The notes under the pieces: generated by a model
Seen by the model: the letters and a program-made list of their open reading frames with translations, nothing else
Databases searched by the model: none
Told to the model about the DNA's origin: nothing
Source: Aculops lycopersici
Taxonomy: Eukaryota; Arthropoda; Arachnida; Trombidiformes; Eriophyidae
Assembly: GCA_015350385.1 (NCBI GenBank)
Contig: WNKI01000001.1
Location: 11,839,329-11,903,328 of the forward strand
Reading direction: 5' to 3'
DNA: 64,000 nt
Made by a program: the position numbers and the translations under genes
In this document: one piece after another, positions 1 through 12,578 of the stretch
How the letters are laid out: each line of letters begins with the position of its first letter
Position numbering within the stretch: the first letter of the stretch is position 1

Positions 1-167
1 CTTAGCTGATCTCTCAAGAGCGACACACGAATAGCTGAACTGAACTCGAGTTGCCGGTTTACAAGACGACGATTGTATGCCAGCTAACCGACTGACTGAA
101 GCTTGAAATAGCGACAGACTCAGAGAAACAGATCGACAGACGCAAAACTTGCAGGAGACTCGGCGAC

Positions 168-198
<31 letters not shown>

Positions 199-712
199 CT
201 CACGCGCGCGCAGTGAAAGTTGGCGTTGACCTCGTTACTCGTTACGTTGTTAATTGTTACCATTTGGCCTCGATCGATTCGCGAGCTTAAATTGGGTTGC
301 GCTGTAAACAAAACTCTAATTAGGGCACACGGCGGCAGTTCCATTCATCACAGAGTTGTGCTGAGTTTAGTGCACGTTGCTGCACTTGCTGCTCCTCTGG
401 CGCAGAAATTAAGTCTATCTCCGTTGCTCTCGCTTTTGCTCTAGCAAACTTTCGCCTCTGCGTTGCACTGGCGACACTTTTCTATCTGTGGCGGCCAATG
501 GGGAAAAAATAGCGAGCAAACATAGAACTCGCGGCTCAACTCTAGAGCCGCGGCCTTCACACGACGACTAGCGTTGCAACGACAAAGCTGGTGACAGTTA
601 CGTAGTCGACGCGAGCGAGCGACACATAATCTCCCGCTCGCCTGCAAAGCCTCGGCCGGCGAGCTAACCAACTGAAGCTTGCCGTAACAATGACAGTTAG
701 CAAGCTCGCTAC

Positions 713-746
<34 letters not shown>

Positions 747-1047
747 AACTACTACTACTACAACGCCGAACGAGAGAAAAGTCCCGTTATCTTGACGCTG
801 TTTTAGTTGCGCGTTAGTCTAGCTCTCTCTCTCTTTTCTCGTTCAACTATCTGACTGTTTAACTGAATTAACATGAGCTTCGAGCAAAAACACAGCCGCC
901 TCTCGCTGATCCACAACTCGTTCGCGCTTGAGAAGGGGCGTGTCTAGCCTATTTTGTTCGCTTTGCCAGAAATAATTAAATTGAGTTAAGATGATAGAGT
1001 TACATAATAAATGAAGTGAGATGAACTAAACTGAACTGAAAACTTAC
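1..1047. other. Putative ftz-f1 intron sequence, repeats only
   Basis: No coding exon was recognised. The stretch lies downstream of an FTZ-F1 exon (minus strand) whose donor is at 1047-1046, so it is best read as intron running out of the window. It holds a (GA)n tract at about 172-198, an (ACG)n/(ACT)n tract at about 714-763 and a CT-rich tract near 820-840. GA/CT tracts of this kind can bind GAGA-type factors in arthropods, which is inference here. Confidence 0.5.
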
Positions 1048-3027
1048 TTGTAGGTCCCTGAAAAAGATGCTGTTGCGCGCCCAGTCCACCTGAGCAAACA
1101 ACGAGCGCTCAATCACCGAGCACATCAATTCAAAGAGGTCCACCTCCACCTGGTTGTAGGTGTGATTGTTGAGCAGGTCAAAGAGTTGCGCTTGCCAAAC
1201 TTTGTCGTCTTGGATGTAGGATTTAAGTTGGCGTAGAAACAGCGGCAGCTCGTTGTGGTTGACATCCGTTAGCACGCTCGGCGGGGATCCATCGCCACTT
1301 GATGAGCTGGTGCTAGCTAGACTGCCGCTTGCAACTCCAACATTTGAATTCAGATTGGTCGCTCCTGGTCCAACGAGGGACACCAGCGAACTAGGCGAGT
1401 GGCTACTGCTACTGCTGGAATTCGATGAGGAACTCGAGGAGCTGGAGGAGTTAAGCACGCCACTTGTTGCCAGTTGAACAACGCTGTGCGCCGACGACGA
1501 GCTCGCCGTTGAGGAGCTCACCGAGGTTGGCGGCGATCCCGCTGCAACCAACTGTGCGCCGAGCTGACTGTTTGCCGCGGCGGCCAATAGGAGCGCCTGG
1601 TGCTCGGGATTGCTAGCGGCGGTGGTTGTTTGGTGGTGGTTGTGGAGGTGGGGGTGTTGGTTCGACGAAGTCGACGAGGACGACGACGAGGACGACGAGG
1701 AGCCGGTGACGCCGAGCAACTGGTCGCCTAGCGTCTGGCCCGTCGACGAGAACTCGAGCTTGAGCGCCGGCGGCGAGCACGAGCTGTTTCCGGTTCCACC
1801 GAGCAGGTGGATTGTGGGCAGTTGGTTGCTGTTGTTGTTGTTGCTTTGTTGTTGCTGTTGGTGTTGTTGTTGATGGTTAAGTTGATGCTGTTGGTTCATT
1901 AAGTTGAGTTGCTGTTGCTGAAGTTGGTGTTGTTGTTGCTGCTGTTGCTGTTGATGATTTTGATGCTGATACGTCGACGTCGAGGACATTTGCTGCTGCG
2001 ACAATTGCTGCTGCTGCTGCTGCTGTTGGGAAGATTGCAACTGGTGCAGCTGGAGCTGGTGCAATTGGGCCGCCGTCGCGGCAAAGTGGTGACTCTGCTG
2101 CTGCTGGTTCCCATTCATAACTCCAAGCGGCTGATGGTGGCCAACGCCAACGCCACCGGTGACACCTGTCAGATTTGCCTCAAGCGCACCCGCAATGCTA
2201 CTTATGAGGCCGCCCTGGTGCACAATCGACTGGTTGTGACCATGGGGGCCGCCGCCGATCGTTCCGTTGAGGTGGTTGCTTGTGTGGTTGTTGTGGTGCA
2301 GGTGGTTGTTTAGGTTGTGAAGGTTTGTGTTGCCAGTGTTACCGTTGGCATTGTTGTGGTTGTTGATTGTGTTTATGTTGCTAATATTGATGTGATTTGT
2401 GTGATGGTGATGGAGGTGGTTGCTATTGTTGTTGAGGTGAAGTGTGGGGCCGGAAATGGAGCGCATAATTTGCATTCGCTTGGCTCTATCTCGTTTGTAC
2501 ATCGGCCCGAACTTGTTGCGGCCGCCGCGCATTCGATCCGCCCGAACCGCCTCAAGTTTCATCCCGACCCCAAGACACTTTTGAAAACGACAGTAGGGAC
2601 AGCGTTTCCGTTGCGGCTTGTCAATGTGGCAGTTGCGATCGGCGACGCAGGTGTACAGTTTCTTGTTTTGCACCGTCCTCTTGAAGAAGCCCTTGCAGCT
2701 TTCGCAAGTGAGCAGTCCATAGTGATAGCCGCTGTTTTTTTTCATTTGGTTTGGATGTTAAATAACGACCATCATCATCACATAAGGAGAATTGTGGGTA
2801 AGTTAGTATCGAAGGTTAGTGGGTCACTGGGGCGAGAGGGTTAAGGGCGTGACGTAGTGCAGCGCTAAGTAGCGCGCAAATTTACCAGCCAATAGGCTGA
2901 GTGGTCAGCCTGCGGCAAGGCGAGGGACCAAGGGAGCGAATGAAGAGGGAAAACGAAGAGGAACGTACCTGACTTTGTCGCCGCAAACTGGGCACAGCTC
3001 CTCTATGCACTCCTTTGTGTCCACCAT
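1048..3027 (-). CDS. ftz-f1: FTZ-F1 (NR5A) nuclear receptor, 3' part missing
   Basis: This is an orphan nuclear receptor of the NR5A family, a DNA-binding transcription factor that in arthropods acts in segmentation and in ecdysone-timed moulting. I read two exons: 3027-2969 (start MVDTKECIEEL, first zinc-finger cysteines) and 2731-1048, separated by a 237-bp intron that splits the Ser of KVSGYHYG. The DNA-binding domain covers about residues 12-78 with all eight zinc-finger cysteines, the P-box CESCKG and the FTZ-F1 box (RGGRNKFGPMYKRDR). A very long His/Asn/Gln/Ser-rich hinge follows. The ligand-binding domain begins at ELPLFLRQLKSY and stops at FRDLQ, at a clean GTAAGT donor (1047). The remaining LBD helices and AF2 lie beyond the left edge. 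The start ATG may not be the true start, because the frame stays open a few codons upstream. HR39 (NR5B) is excluded by the zinc-finger sequence. Confidence 0.93.
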
Positions 3028-6393
<3,366 letters not shown>

Positions 6394-6654
6394 ATGGAAA
6401 TCAAGATCAACAGCTTCTTTGGCGTTGCAGCCTGGAAGTGGACTACAAAACATGAGGACTGCGGAATCTGCTGCAACCCATTCGACGACTGTTGTGCCGA
6501 CTGTAACTCACCAGGCGACGACTGTCCGTTAGTTTCAGGCAGGTGTAGTCATTGCTTTCACATTCATTGCATTGAAAAATGGCTTAACCAGCCTCACATG
6601 ATCACCAATCAACTGTGTCCCATGTGTCGCCAAGAATGGATTATAGCTTCATAA
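6394..6654 (+). CDS. ANAPC11: Anaphase-promoting complex subunit 11
   Basis: An 86-residue RING-H2 protein, the catalytic E3 module of the APC/C that recruits the E2 enzyme for ubiquitylation of mitotic substrates. The whole family architecture is visible: an N-terminal strand with the W-K-W motif (AAWKWTTKHEDCGIC), then zinc-binding Cys/His residues in CGICCNPFDDCC, PGDDCPL, CSHCFHIHC and a terminal CPMCRQEW. Length matches the family (about 84-85 residues). The ATG is preceded by AAAG, and AATAAA signals follow at about 6690. It is a single exon, close upstream of the convergent Rpt5 gene. Identification is firm. Confidence 0.96.
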   Translation: MEIKINSFFGVAAWKWTTKHEDCGICCNPFDDCCADCNSPGDDCPLVSGRCSHCFHIHCIEKWLNQPHMITNQLCPMCRQEWIIAS

Positions 6655-6907
6655 AATTGGATGAGGAACCATCTTCGAACTTGATCTCATAATAAAGAAT
6701 CCTCATGTGATACTAGAATATACCAATACCATGAAGATAATTACATCACAACCAAATTCGAATTTACACACCGTGAAATTTGCTAATAAATTTATTATTA
6801 TCTTCTAGATCACCAGTCTGCGCTAAGTCGGCTTGGAGACAAAGCATGAAGCCCAAGTGGGAATAGTGCCATCGCCATCCTCATTGTTTCCAAAAAACAG
6901 CAACAAT

Positions 6908-8191
6908 CTAAGCATAGTAGTTGAGATTTGCCTTTTTCTTGGCCTGGACCTCCAAAATTCCGTCCATAAAATCTTCGTGATTAATCTGAGTGGCTCCTCG
7001 ACGGAGGGCTATCATACCGGCCTCGACGCAGACAGCCTTGCACTGGGCACCATTAAAGTCATCGGTACAACGAGCTAGCTCGTCAAAATTGATCTCAGTG
7101 TCACAGTTCATCTTTCTCGAGTGAATCTGCATGATCCTAGCCCTAGCGTCCTCCTTCGGGTGCGGAAATTCAATCTTCCTATCAAGACGACCTGATCTGA
7201 GCAAGGCGGGATCGAGAATATCAACTCTATTCGTCGCAGCAATCACCTTGATGTCAAGGCTTGAACTGAAACCGTCCAACTGGTTGAGCAACTCCAACAT
7301 GGTACGCTGAACTTCACGATCACCGGCCTTTTCACTATCGAAACGTTTCGTACCAATGGCGTCGAGTTCGTCGATAAAGATGATTGCTGGCGCCTTCTCC
7401 TTGGCTAAAGCAAATGCATCACGGACCAGCTTTGCACCGTCACCGATAAACATTTGCACCAGCTGGGGGCCTGCCAGTTTAAGGAAGGTGGACTTGGTTT
7501 GGGCGGCGCATGCTCTTGCTAATAGAGTTTTACCTGTACCTGGTGGACCATAAAGGAGAACACCCTTTGGTGGCTGGATACCTAATGCAGCGAACTTGTC
7601 TTTATGCGTAACAGGCAGCACGACAGCTTCAATCAGCTCCTCAATCTGTTTGTCCAAACCACCAATGTCGTTATACTGTTCTTTTGGCCTCTCGTCAACC
7701 TCCATAGCTTTGACACGTGAATCATACTCAGCGGGTAAGGTCTCCAGTATTAGATAGGAATCTTTGTTGACACCAACCAGCTCACCAGGCTTGAGTTGAT
7801 CAGCTTCCACTAGGCCGATAACTGGAAGGAAGTAAGTTTGCCTCGTTGAGGTCTTAATAACTGCTGCTTTGCCTGTTCTCTGCGAATCGACATCAATATT
7901 TGCTCCATCCTCCTCGCCCAAATCTTGCGGGTCGAGATCCAATAGTTCAATGACATTTGATACGAGATATGGTAATGTTTTGTTGACCCTGATTTTCTCT
8001 GTGTTCTCTTTTATTTTATCCTTTTGAGTTTGCAATTCATGTTGTATCCTGGTCATTTCGCTGCGCATAATTTTAATCTCGCTATCCAACAGCCTCGCCC
8101 GGCCCACAATCTCGTCTACATCCTTTCTTGCAAGATTTTCTATCTCGGAATCGAATGCCGAGTCGGGTGGAGTGGTGTCCATAGCAGCCAT
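6908..8191 (-). CDS. Rpt5: 26S proteasome regulatory ATPase Rpt5 (PSMC3)
   Basis: This AAA+ ATPase is one of six in the proteasome 19S base ring that unfold substrates and open the 20S gate. The 427-residue protein has an N-terminal coiled coil (about 25-70), an OB domain, Walker A GPPGTGKT at 215-222, Walker B IIFIDELDAIG near 270-280, and the arginine-finger region RSGRLDRKIEFP. It ends in the HbYX-type tail NLNYYA, which docks into alpha-ring pockets. Length is slightly below the human protein (439). It is a single exon starting at ATGGCTGCTATG. The next gene upstream diverges from a shared about 720-bp interval. Confidence 0.97.
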   Translation of the reverse strand: MAAMDTTPPDSAFDSEIENLARKDVDEIVGRARLLDSEIKIMRSEMTRIQHELQTQKDKIKENTEKIRVNKTLPYLVSNVIELLDLDPQDLGEEDGANIDVDSQRTGKAAVIKTSTRQTYFLPVIGLVEADQLKPGELVGVNKDSYLILETLPAEYDSRVKAMEVDERPKEQYNDIGGLDKQIEELIEAVVLPVTHKDKFAALGIQPPKGVLLYGPPGTGKTLLARACAAQTKSTFLKLAGPQLVQMFIGDGAKLVRDAFALAKEKAPAIIFIDELDAIGTKRFDSEKAGDREVQRTMLELLNQLDGFSSSLDIKVIAATNRVDILDPALLRSGRLDRKIEFPHPKEDARARIMQIHSRKMNCDTEINFDELARCTDDFNGAQCKAVCVEAGMIALRRGATQINHEDFMDGILEVQAKKKANLNYYA

Positions 8192-8913
8192 TATTGATTA
8201 TTGTTGGATCCGTTGGGTTGTCTTGTTAATACAAAAGTTGGTCATCAGATTCTGACTCTTGTAAATAATACTCAGATAGTTTGATGATTTTCTCGACTGC
8301 TCGCCCCGCGTGCGTCAAGTTTTTTTGCTCTCTGTGCTCGCTGAAGCAATTCTACATGTTGTGTGTATGGCGCGTTGTTTCGAAGTATCTGCAGATTACG
8401 TAGCCTGTTACCAGTGATGCAGACCTTTCCCATACAAGAAGCAAAGCATCCGTATGTCTGCAGTTTGAAGCAGCGCTTTAACTTTAACTTGAGTCATTCG
8501 CCACACTTCCATCATATCAACCATTGATTTTGTAACCAATATCGTGTTTACATTTATAGATGAAATCTTCATAACGCCAAGACTTTATTCAGTCTTCAGT
8601 AATATCGATAGGACAAGCTTTTGTATAATCAATACAAGCGCTAAGATAATATTAGAAATGTCGTGAGTTGATCTTGTAGATAATCGAGCTAACGGAAATA
8701 TACAACCTTATTAGGCTCAAAGTGACACAAGGCGGCTACAAAATTTTGTGATAATCAGATATTGGGTATAGATATATCCATCTATGATCCTGAAGAAACT
8801 CAGTGTAATCTCAACCAATTTATAGGAAGAAACAAGTTATCTTGACATAAACAAAACAAAAGAATCCCTTTGTTTATTCTGCGGGTCGTGCATTGACACT
8901 CGGAGACCCTCCA
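8192..8913. promoter_or_regulatory. Divergent promoter interval, Rpt5 / SIKE-like gene
   Basis: A 722-bp non-coding interval between two head-to-head starts. It contains a GC-rich patch (about 8300-8330) near Rpt5 and AT-rich sequence nearer the plus-strand gene. No TATA box with good placement or further gene was seen. The promoter assignment rests on position only. Confidence 0.4.
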
Positions 8914-9255
8914 ATGGACAACATAGAGTCAAGCAATCTGGAGAATGTCATCGATCGCATCCTAGTCAGTGCTCAAGACTTGAGGACAAAACTCCAGACG
9001 GTCGGGCAACATACAGTTGATAAGGAGACTAATGGGGTCCCAATAATGTTTGAGGATAGTCGCAAAATCAAGGCTTTGGAGCGTGAAAACAAAGAGCTTC
9101 GTCAAGCCCTTGAAGACCATCAGTATGGTTTGGAACTCATCATGTCGAAATACAGATCTCACGTCGAAGAGCTAATCAAGCTTAATAAATTGGAAAGGAA
9201 AGTGACACCGCCAACTACAATATGCACAAAACAGAGAAACAATAGTATAGATTAG
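8914..9255 (+). CDS. Short SIKE/FGFR1OP2-family coiled-coil protein
   Basis: A 113-residue protein in the SIKE1/FGFR1OP2 family, whose members are STRIPAK phosphatase-kinase complex components. The family signature is clear in ENKELRQALEDHQYGLELIM followed by SKYRSHVEEL, about residues 62-92, and the N-terminal helix IDRILVSAQDLRTKL also fits. I start at the ATG giving MDNIESS. An upstream TTG extension lacks support. Family members are normally over 200 residues with a second coiled coil. This one stops after KQRNNSID, and AATAAA at 9300 follows, so the C-terminal half is absent. It could be a short functional form or need an unseen 3' exon, although the convergent V-ATPase gene leaves little room. 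Confidence 0.75.
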   Translation: MDNIESSNLENVIDRILVSAQDLRTKLQTVGQHTVDKETNGVPIMFEDSRKIKALERENKELRQALEDHQYGLELIMSKYRSHVEELIKLNKLERKVTPPTTICTKQRNNSID

Positions 9256-9580
9256 CTAATCATTATCAGCATCATTATAGTTTAAACAATTAAATTTTTA
9301 ATAAAACATAAGGTGATCCACCGGGAATCTGAAGATCTGATCTCTCTTAGTTAACATTTTCTTGATTATAACATGTGATCCATTCTGGTGACTTGTTGTC
9401 ATTGTAGTTTTGGTTGATGGTTGTCGGTAGTTCTTTTCACCGAGACCCTCCAGTGGAGGATCCATGAAAATTTGCTGTCCGACTGACTGACCTACACTAA
9501 CCGACAAATATTGCTTGGAGGATAGTTGTAGTCGATGTTGTTGTTGTTGCTGACTTCTTTATGACTAATAAATGATGTGA
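9256..9580 (-). other. Convergent 3' interval with a small orphan open frame
   Basis: This separates the 3' end of the SIKE-like gene from the V-ATPase C stop. On the minus strand a 60-70 codon frame (about 9507-9298) includes MDPPLEGLGEKNY and ends DHLMFY. It sits after a CAG acceptor-like site (CATAAAGAAGTCAG). It could be an alternative last exon of V-ATPase C, an independent micro-gene or chance. I recognise no family. Confidence 0.25.
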
Positions 9581-10720
9581 CTAGTAAAAATCAAGATTGA
9601 TTTTAAAGTAAACATAAGGATAATACTCTTGTTGCCCCAAATTCAAACCGGGAATATCGTCTACTGGCCCTTGAGATACAGAAGTGTCCAAATGAGCGTA
9701 AAGCTGGTTTAAAACTTCCCGTAGTTTTCTTGTTTGCTTCTTGCCAGGTTGAATAAGAACCGCCAAAAAGTTGACCGGCAAACCGTATCTAAGGATAGAT
9801 TCGACAAATAATCTCAATGTCTTCACGTGTATCCAAGCAACGAAGGATTCACTGAAGTTGACCTTAAGCCAACGAAATAATGTCTGGAATTGTTTCTTCT
9901 TAGTTTCTTCCAATTTTGCTAACTCGGTTTGGCCGGCTTTGATGTCTGTTTCATTATACTTAAAGTCCCTAACGACGAACTTCCTCTCACGTGCCTTTAC
10001 TTTGAACTCATCCACTACCTTGTAGAACAAAGTAACTGTGAACAAACCATGATCATCGTCCTCGAAGATTAGATTTGAGGATCTTGGAACGATCATATCG
10101 GTTAGTTTTTCGTAATTTAGTGTCCAATCCTTGTAGTAAGCTTTTGGCACGACAACCAGTAAAGTGGATAGATACTCGCTATCCAGAACAAAGTGCTCAC
10201 GCTTGACTAGGTCAGCAAGATTTCTAGCCAATAAACTACCTGTTTGTTTACGTTCAATCGACTGCAAAGCACTTCTGATAGAGCTATACTGAGATGACTT
10301 AGTTTTTAGATCCGTATCAATCTGACCTATTTGTTTGCTTATAATATCATGCAGTGATTTCAACGATTGCTTGATTGGAAACTTCGCAATATCCCATTTG
10401 AAGTGAGTTAAATAATCGGACAAATCCATATTATTGGCAACGATGTGCTCCTTCAAGGGTGTATCTTTCCTGCTCTCCATTGTGTCGGCAATAGCCGCGG
10501 ACAATTTGTGGCAAACTGACTCAACATATTGATCCAATTTGGCGAGATCATCGCTCAATCCAACAAGCGTGTCCAGTGTACCCACCTTCAAGTCTGGTAT
10601 AGTGAATTTGTAATTTTGACATAGGTCTGGATATTTGCTTGTGGTTGAATCGAGTTTCTGCCATGTCTGTTCGCAGGTCCTCTCACCGGGTGCCGATATG
10701 AGCCAATATTCTGCAGCCAT
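9581..10720 (-). CDS. Vha44: V-type proton ATPase subunit C
   Basis: Subunit C is the stator subunit joining the V1 peripheral stalks to the Vo head; its release drives reversible V-ATPase disassembly on endosomes and other acidified compartments. The 379-residue product runs from MAAEYWLISAPGERTCEQTW to YYPYVYFKINLDFY. Both ends match the family closely, and length equals the usual 380-390. Internal family signatures include REHFVLDSEYLSTLLVVVP and LFRWLKVNFSE-AWIHVKTLRLFVES. It is a single exon with the start at ATGGCTGCAGAATATTGG. The insect-type long insertion isoform is not seen. Confidence 0.96.
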   Translation of the reverse strand: MAAEYWLISAPGERTCEQTWQKLDSTTSKYPDLCQNYKFTIPDLKVGTLDTLVGLSDDLAKLDQYVESVCHKLSAAIADTMESRKDTPLKEHIVANNMDLSDYLTHFKWDIAKFPIKQSLKSLHDIISKQIGQIDTDLKTKSSQYSSIRSALQSIERKQTGSLLARNLADLVKREHFVLDSEYLSTLLVVVPKAYYKDWTLNYEKLTDMIVPRSSNLIFEDDDHGLFTVTLFYKVVDEFKVKARERKFVVRDFKYNETDIKAGQTELAKLEETKKKQFQTLFRWLKVNFSESFVAWIHVKTLRLFVESILRYGLPVNFLAVLIQPGKKQTRKLREVLNQLYAHLDTSVSQGPVDDIPGLNLGQQEYYPYVYFKINLDFY

Positions 10721-11619
10721 AATAAGTAAATATATTAGGCTACCTAGTAGATAGGTAGAAGATGGATTAGGTTTCGTAATATCTTCTCTCGTTGGGTGGA
10801 TGTAGCGTGGCCCTCTGCAAAAAATGGGCGAAGAACTCCAAGCTGAGCTAAGTGGAATGGATAATGATGAAATATAGATCGACTAAAACAAAATTGTATC
10901 CTTGCTCGATGTGTAAAATAATTATGTTTTGACATCGAGTCCCCTCAGTTTTTCCATGTAAATTTCCAATGCGACACCATTAGCGAGATCACTGCTGTCG
11001 GCGATGTAACGCTACGAGGACAGCGAATCTGCTTGACTTGATGGCAGCAGGGAGTGGAGATTTTGTCTGCCTATGTCGCTGTGTTAGCTAGCTGGTGGAT
11101 TTGTCTGCAGATTCCAGGCAGGCGGCTCGCGGAAAGAGACGCAGTCGCTTGAATCAAATGCTGTTCAAAGATACCTTCACCGTTGTTGTGTTACTGAAAC
11201 GGGAAAGGGGGCGTGGTCTATATTTCGGGGCTTTCCCGAAAGCCCGAGTTCCCGCCACGCCCTCTTTCTCTATCACTCAATCACGCGTTGTGTCATCTTG
11301 GATGGTTTTGGTTGCTTGGTTTGGTCTGGTCTGGTCTGGACTTAAAAGTCGGGAAAATCCTTCTATTCGTCTACAATGAAGATGATGTACGTATTTGGTA
11401 CGAGAAAGTGAACTGTTTTCATAATCTAAATGCGATGATTGTTTGGATTCCTCAACAATTTGATCATACCCATCTTCAATGATTCGTCACTTCCGTTTCG
11501 GTCTGTCTGTTGCATGACATTTTTCTAGAACTTCTCAACTTGAATATTTCTTGATGATTAATTATTGGTTTTCGAACAAATTTACTAGTAAGTAAATTGA
11601 AACACATGATGGACAGCAA
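10721..11619. other. Intergenic, nested inverted repeat only
   Basis: No gene was recognised. The start probably holds the V-ATPase C promoter. A nested inverted repeat at about 11198-11276 is listed separately. The rest is unremarkable, including GGTCTG-type short tandem copies near 11322-11340. Confidence 0.5.
11198..11276. repeat. Nested inverted repeat, GC-rich arms
   Basis: The outer arms are GAAAGGGGGCGTGG and CCACGCCCTCTTTC (13 of 14 pair). They enclose an inner pair, CGGGGCTTTC and GAAAGCCCGAG. The outer arms contain GGGGCGTGG/CCACGCCC boxes that resemble SP/KLF sites, so this may be a paired regulatory site or a hairpin. No downstream gene explains it. Confidence 0.6.
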
Positions 11620-12487
11620 TCGAAAATCGGCTACTTCGCTACAGAGAAGAAAATTAGAGTATCCGATTTGCAGGATGCCAAGCGAAGTGAAGAAAAAAGG
11701 GTGAGGCTCACTTCCTATGACGCGATTGGCGCCCGTTTGTTCCATAAGGCAATAGTTCCGTGTCTTATGGTGGCCGACTCGGCGACCTAAATGGTCTATG
11801 GCTACAAGCCAACATCACAATGGACGAACTAATTCTATTAGCGCGGGACGTTGCTGTGGGTTGCGAACGGACACTAGTTGTGGTCGCCCTGTCCTTCCGT
11901 AGCTACCAGGGATACCCCGAAGTTTGCCTCAAGAATGTGACTCGCTTCATGAATGAGGCTCAGGTGCAGGAGGTAAAACTGGAGGGTGTCTAAGAGTATG
12001 TGAAGCACGTAGAGTTGCTCACGCAATCAGGTATACCTGTCTCGGCGCAAGTTGTGTCCACGCCACAAAGCGAGCACACTACCGGCAGCTACAAAATCCG
12101 GGCTCGAGGCGAGCAGCAAGCGGAACAGTTGGTTGCAGACGCCCTTGACCTCCATGAGTCTGGAGCCTTTGCTTGAGTCGTCGAGATGGTGTGCCAAATG
12201 CTGACCTAAAGATTAATTATTACCCAGTGATACCCCTTGGACGCATCTGGCATGACAAGGCTGGTTCTATGGCACCCGAAGTTAGCAAGGCCACGAGCGC
12301 GTCCCTGTATCTCGGCGAGCAAAGTCGCGGCGCAACAGGTGGAAGCGAAAAGTTCCAGCTGACTAGAGCGCCGAAATATGTGAATCGCTACGCTAGTATG
12401 AGTCAAATCTTGTACGAAGCTGCAGTTAACTATGCACGCGAAGTTTCGGGGAGTTCATATCCGGCTAAAGAGCACTGCTATGAGTAG
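11620..12487 (+). pseudogene. panB: Decayed panB (ketopantoate hydroxymethyltransferase)
   Basis: Remains of a bacterial-type 3-methyl-2-oxobutanoate hydroxymethyltransferase, the first committed enzyme of pantothenate (vitamin B5) synthesis, which animals normally lack. Pieces align in order: IRVSDLQDAKR and RLTSYDAIGARLF (N-terminus, from about 11650), VADSAT (metal-binding Asp), ITMDELILLARDVAVG, SYQGYPEVCLKNVTRFMNEA, EVKLEGV (Lys and Glu kept), SGIPVSAQVVSTPQSEHTTG, LHESGAFA, VVEMV (catalytic Glu kept), and a C-terminal RAPKYVNRYA...EHCYE. It is broken by in-frame stops at 11788-11790, 11991-11993 and 12174-12176. Frameshifts fall near 11806-11818 and 12177-12195. The second metal Asp (usual ADMPF) reads ALSF. 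Donor could be bacterial or fungal. Horizontal origin is inferred. Confidence 0.88.
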
Positions 12488-12578
12488 TATCTCATCATTA
12501 TACGCCATCCAATGATCAAATGAATGATTTCAGCGAAAGAAAACACACCTTTGTTGCTAAATTTATTTCCCCAATTAA

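Noticed and set aside
557..770. Poly-Ser frame in the (ACG)n region
   Set aside because: It is created by the trinucleotide repeat and has no flanking coding signal.
2732..2745. MKKN start of the long FTZ-F1 frame
   Set aside because: These codons lie in the intron: the acceptor CAG ends at 2732 and the true reading joins from the 3027-2969 exon.
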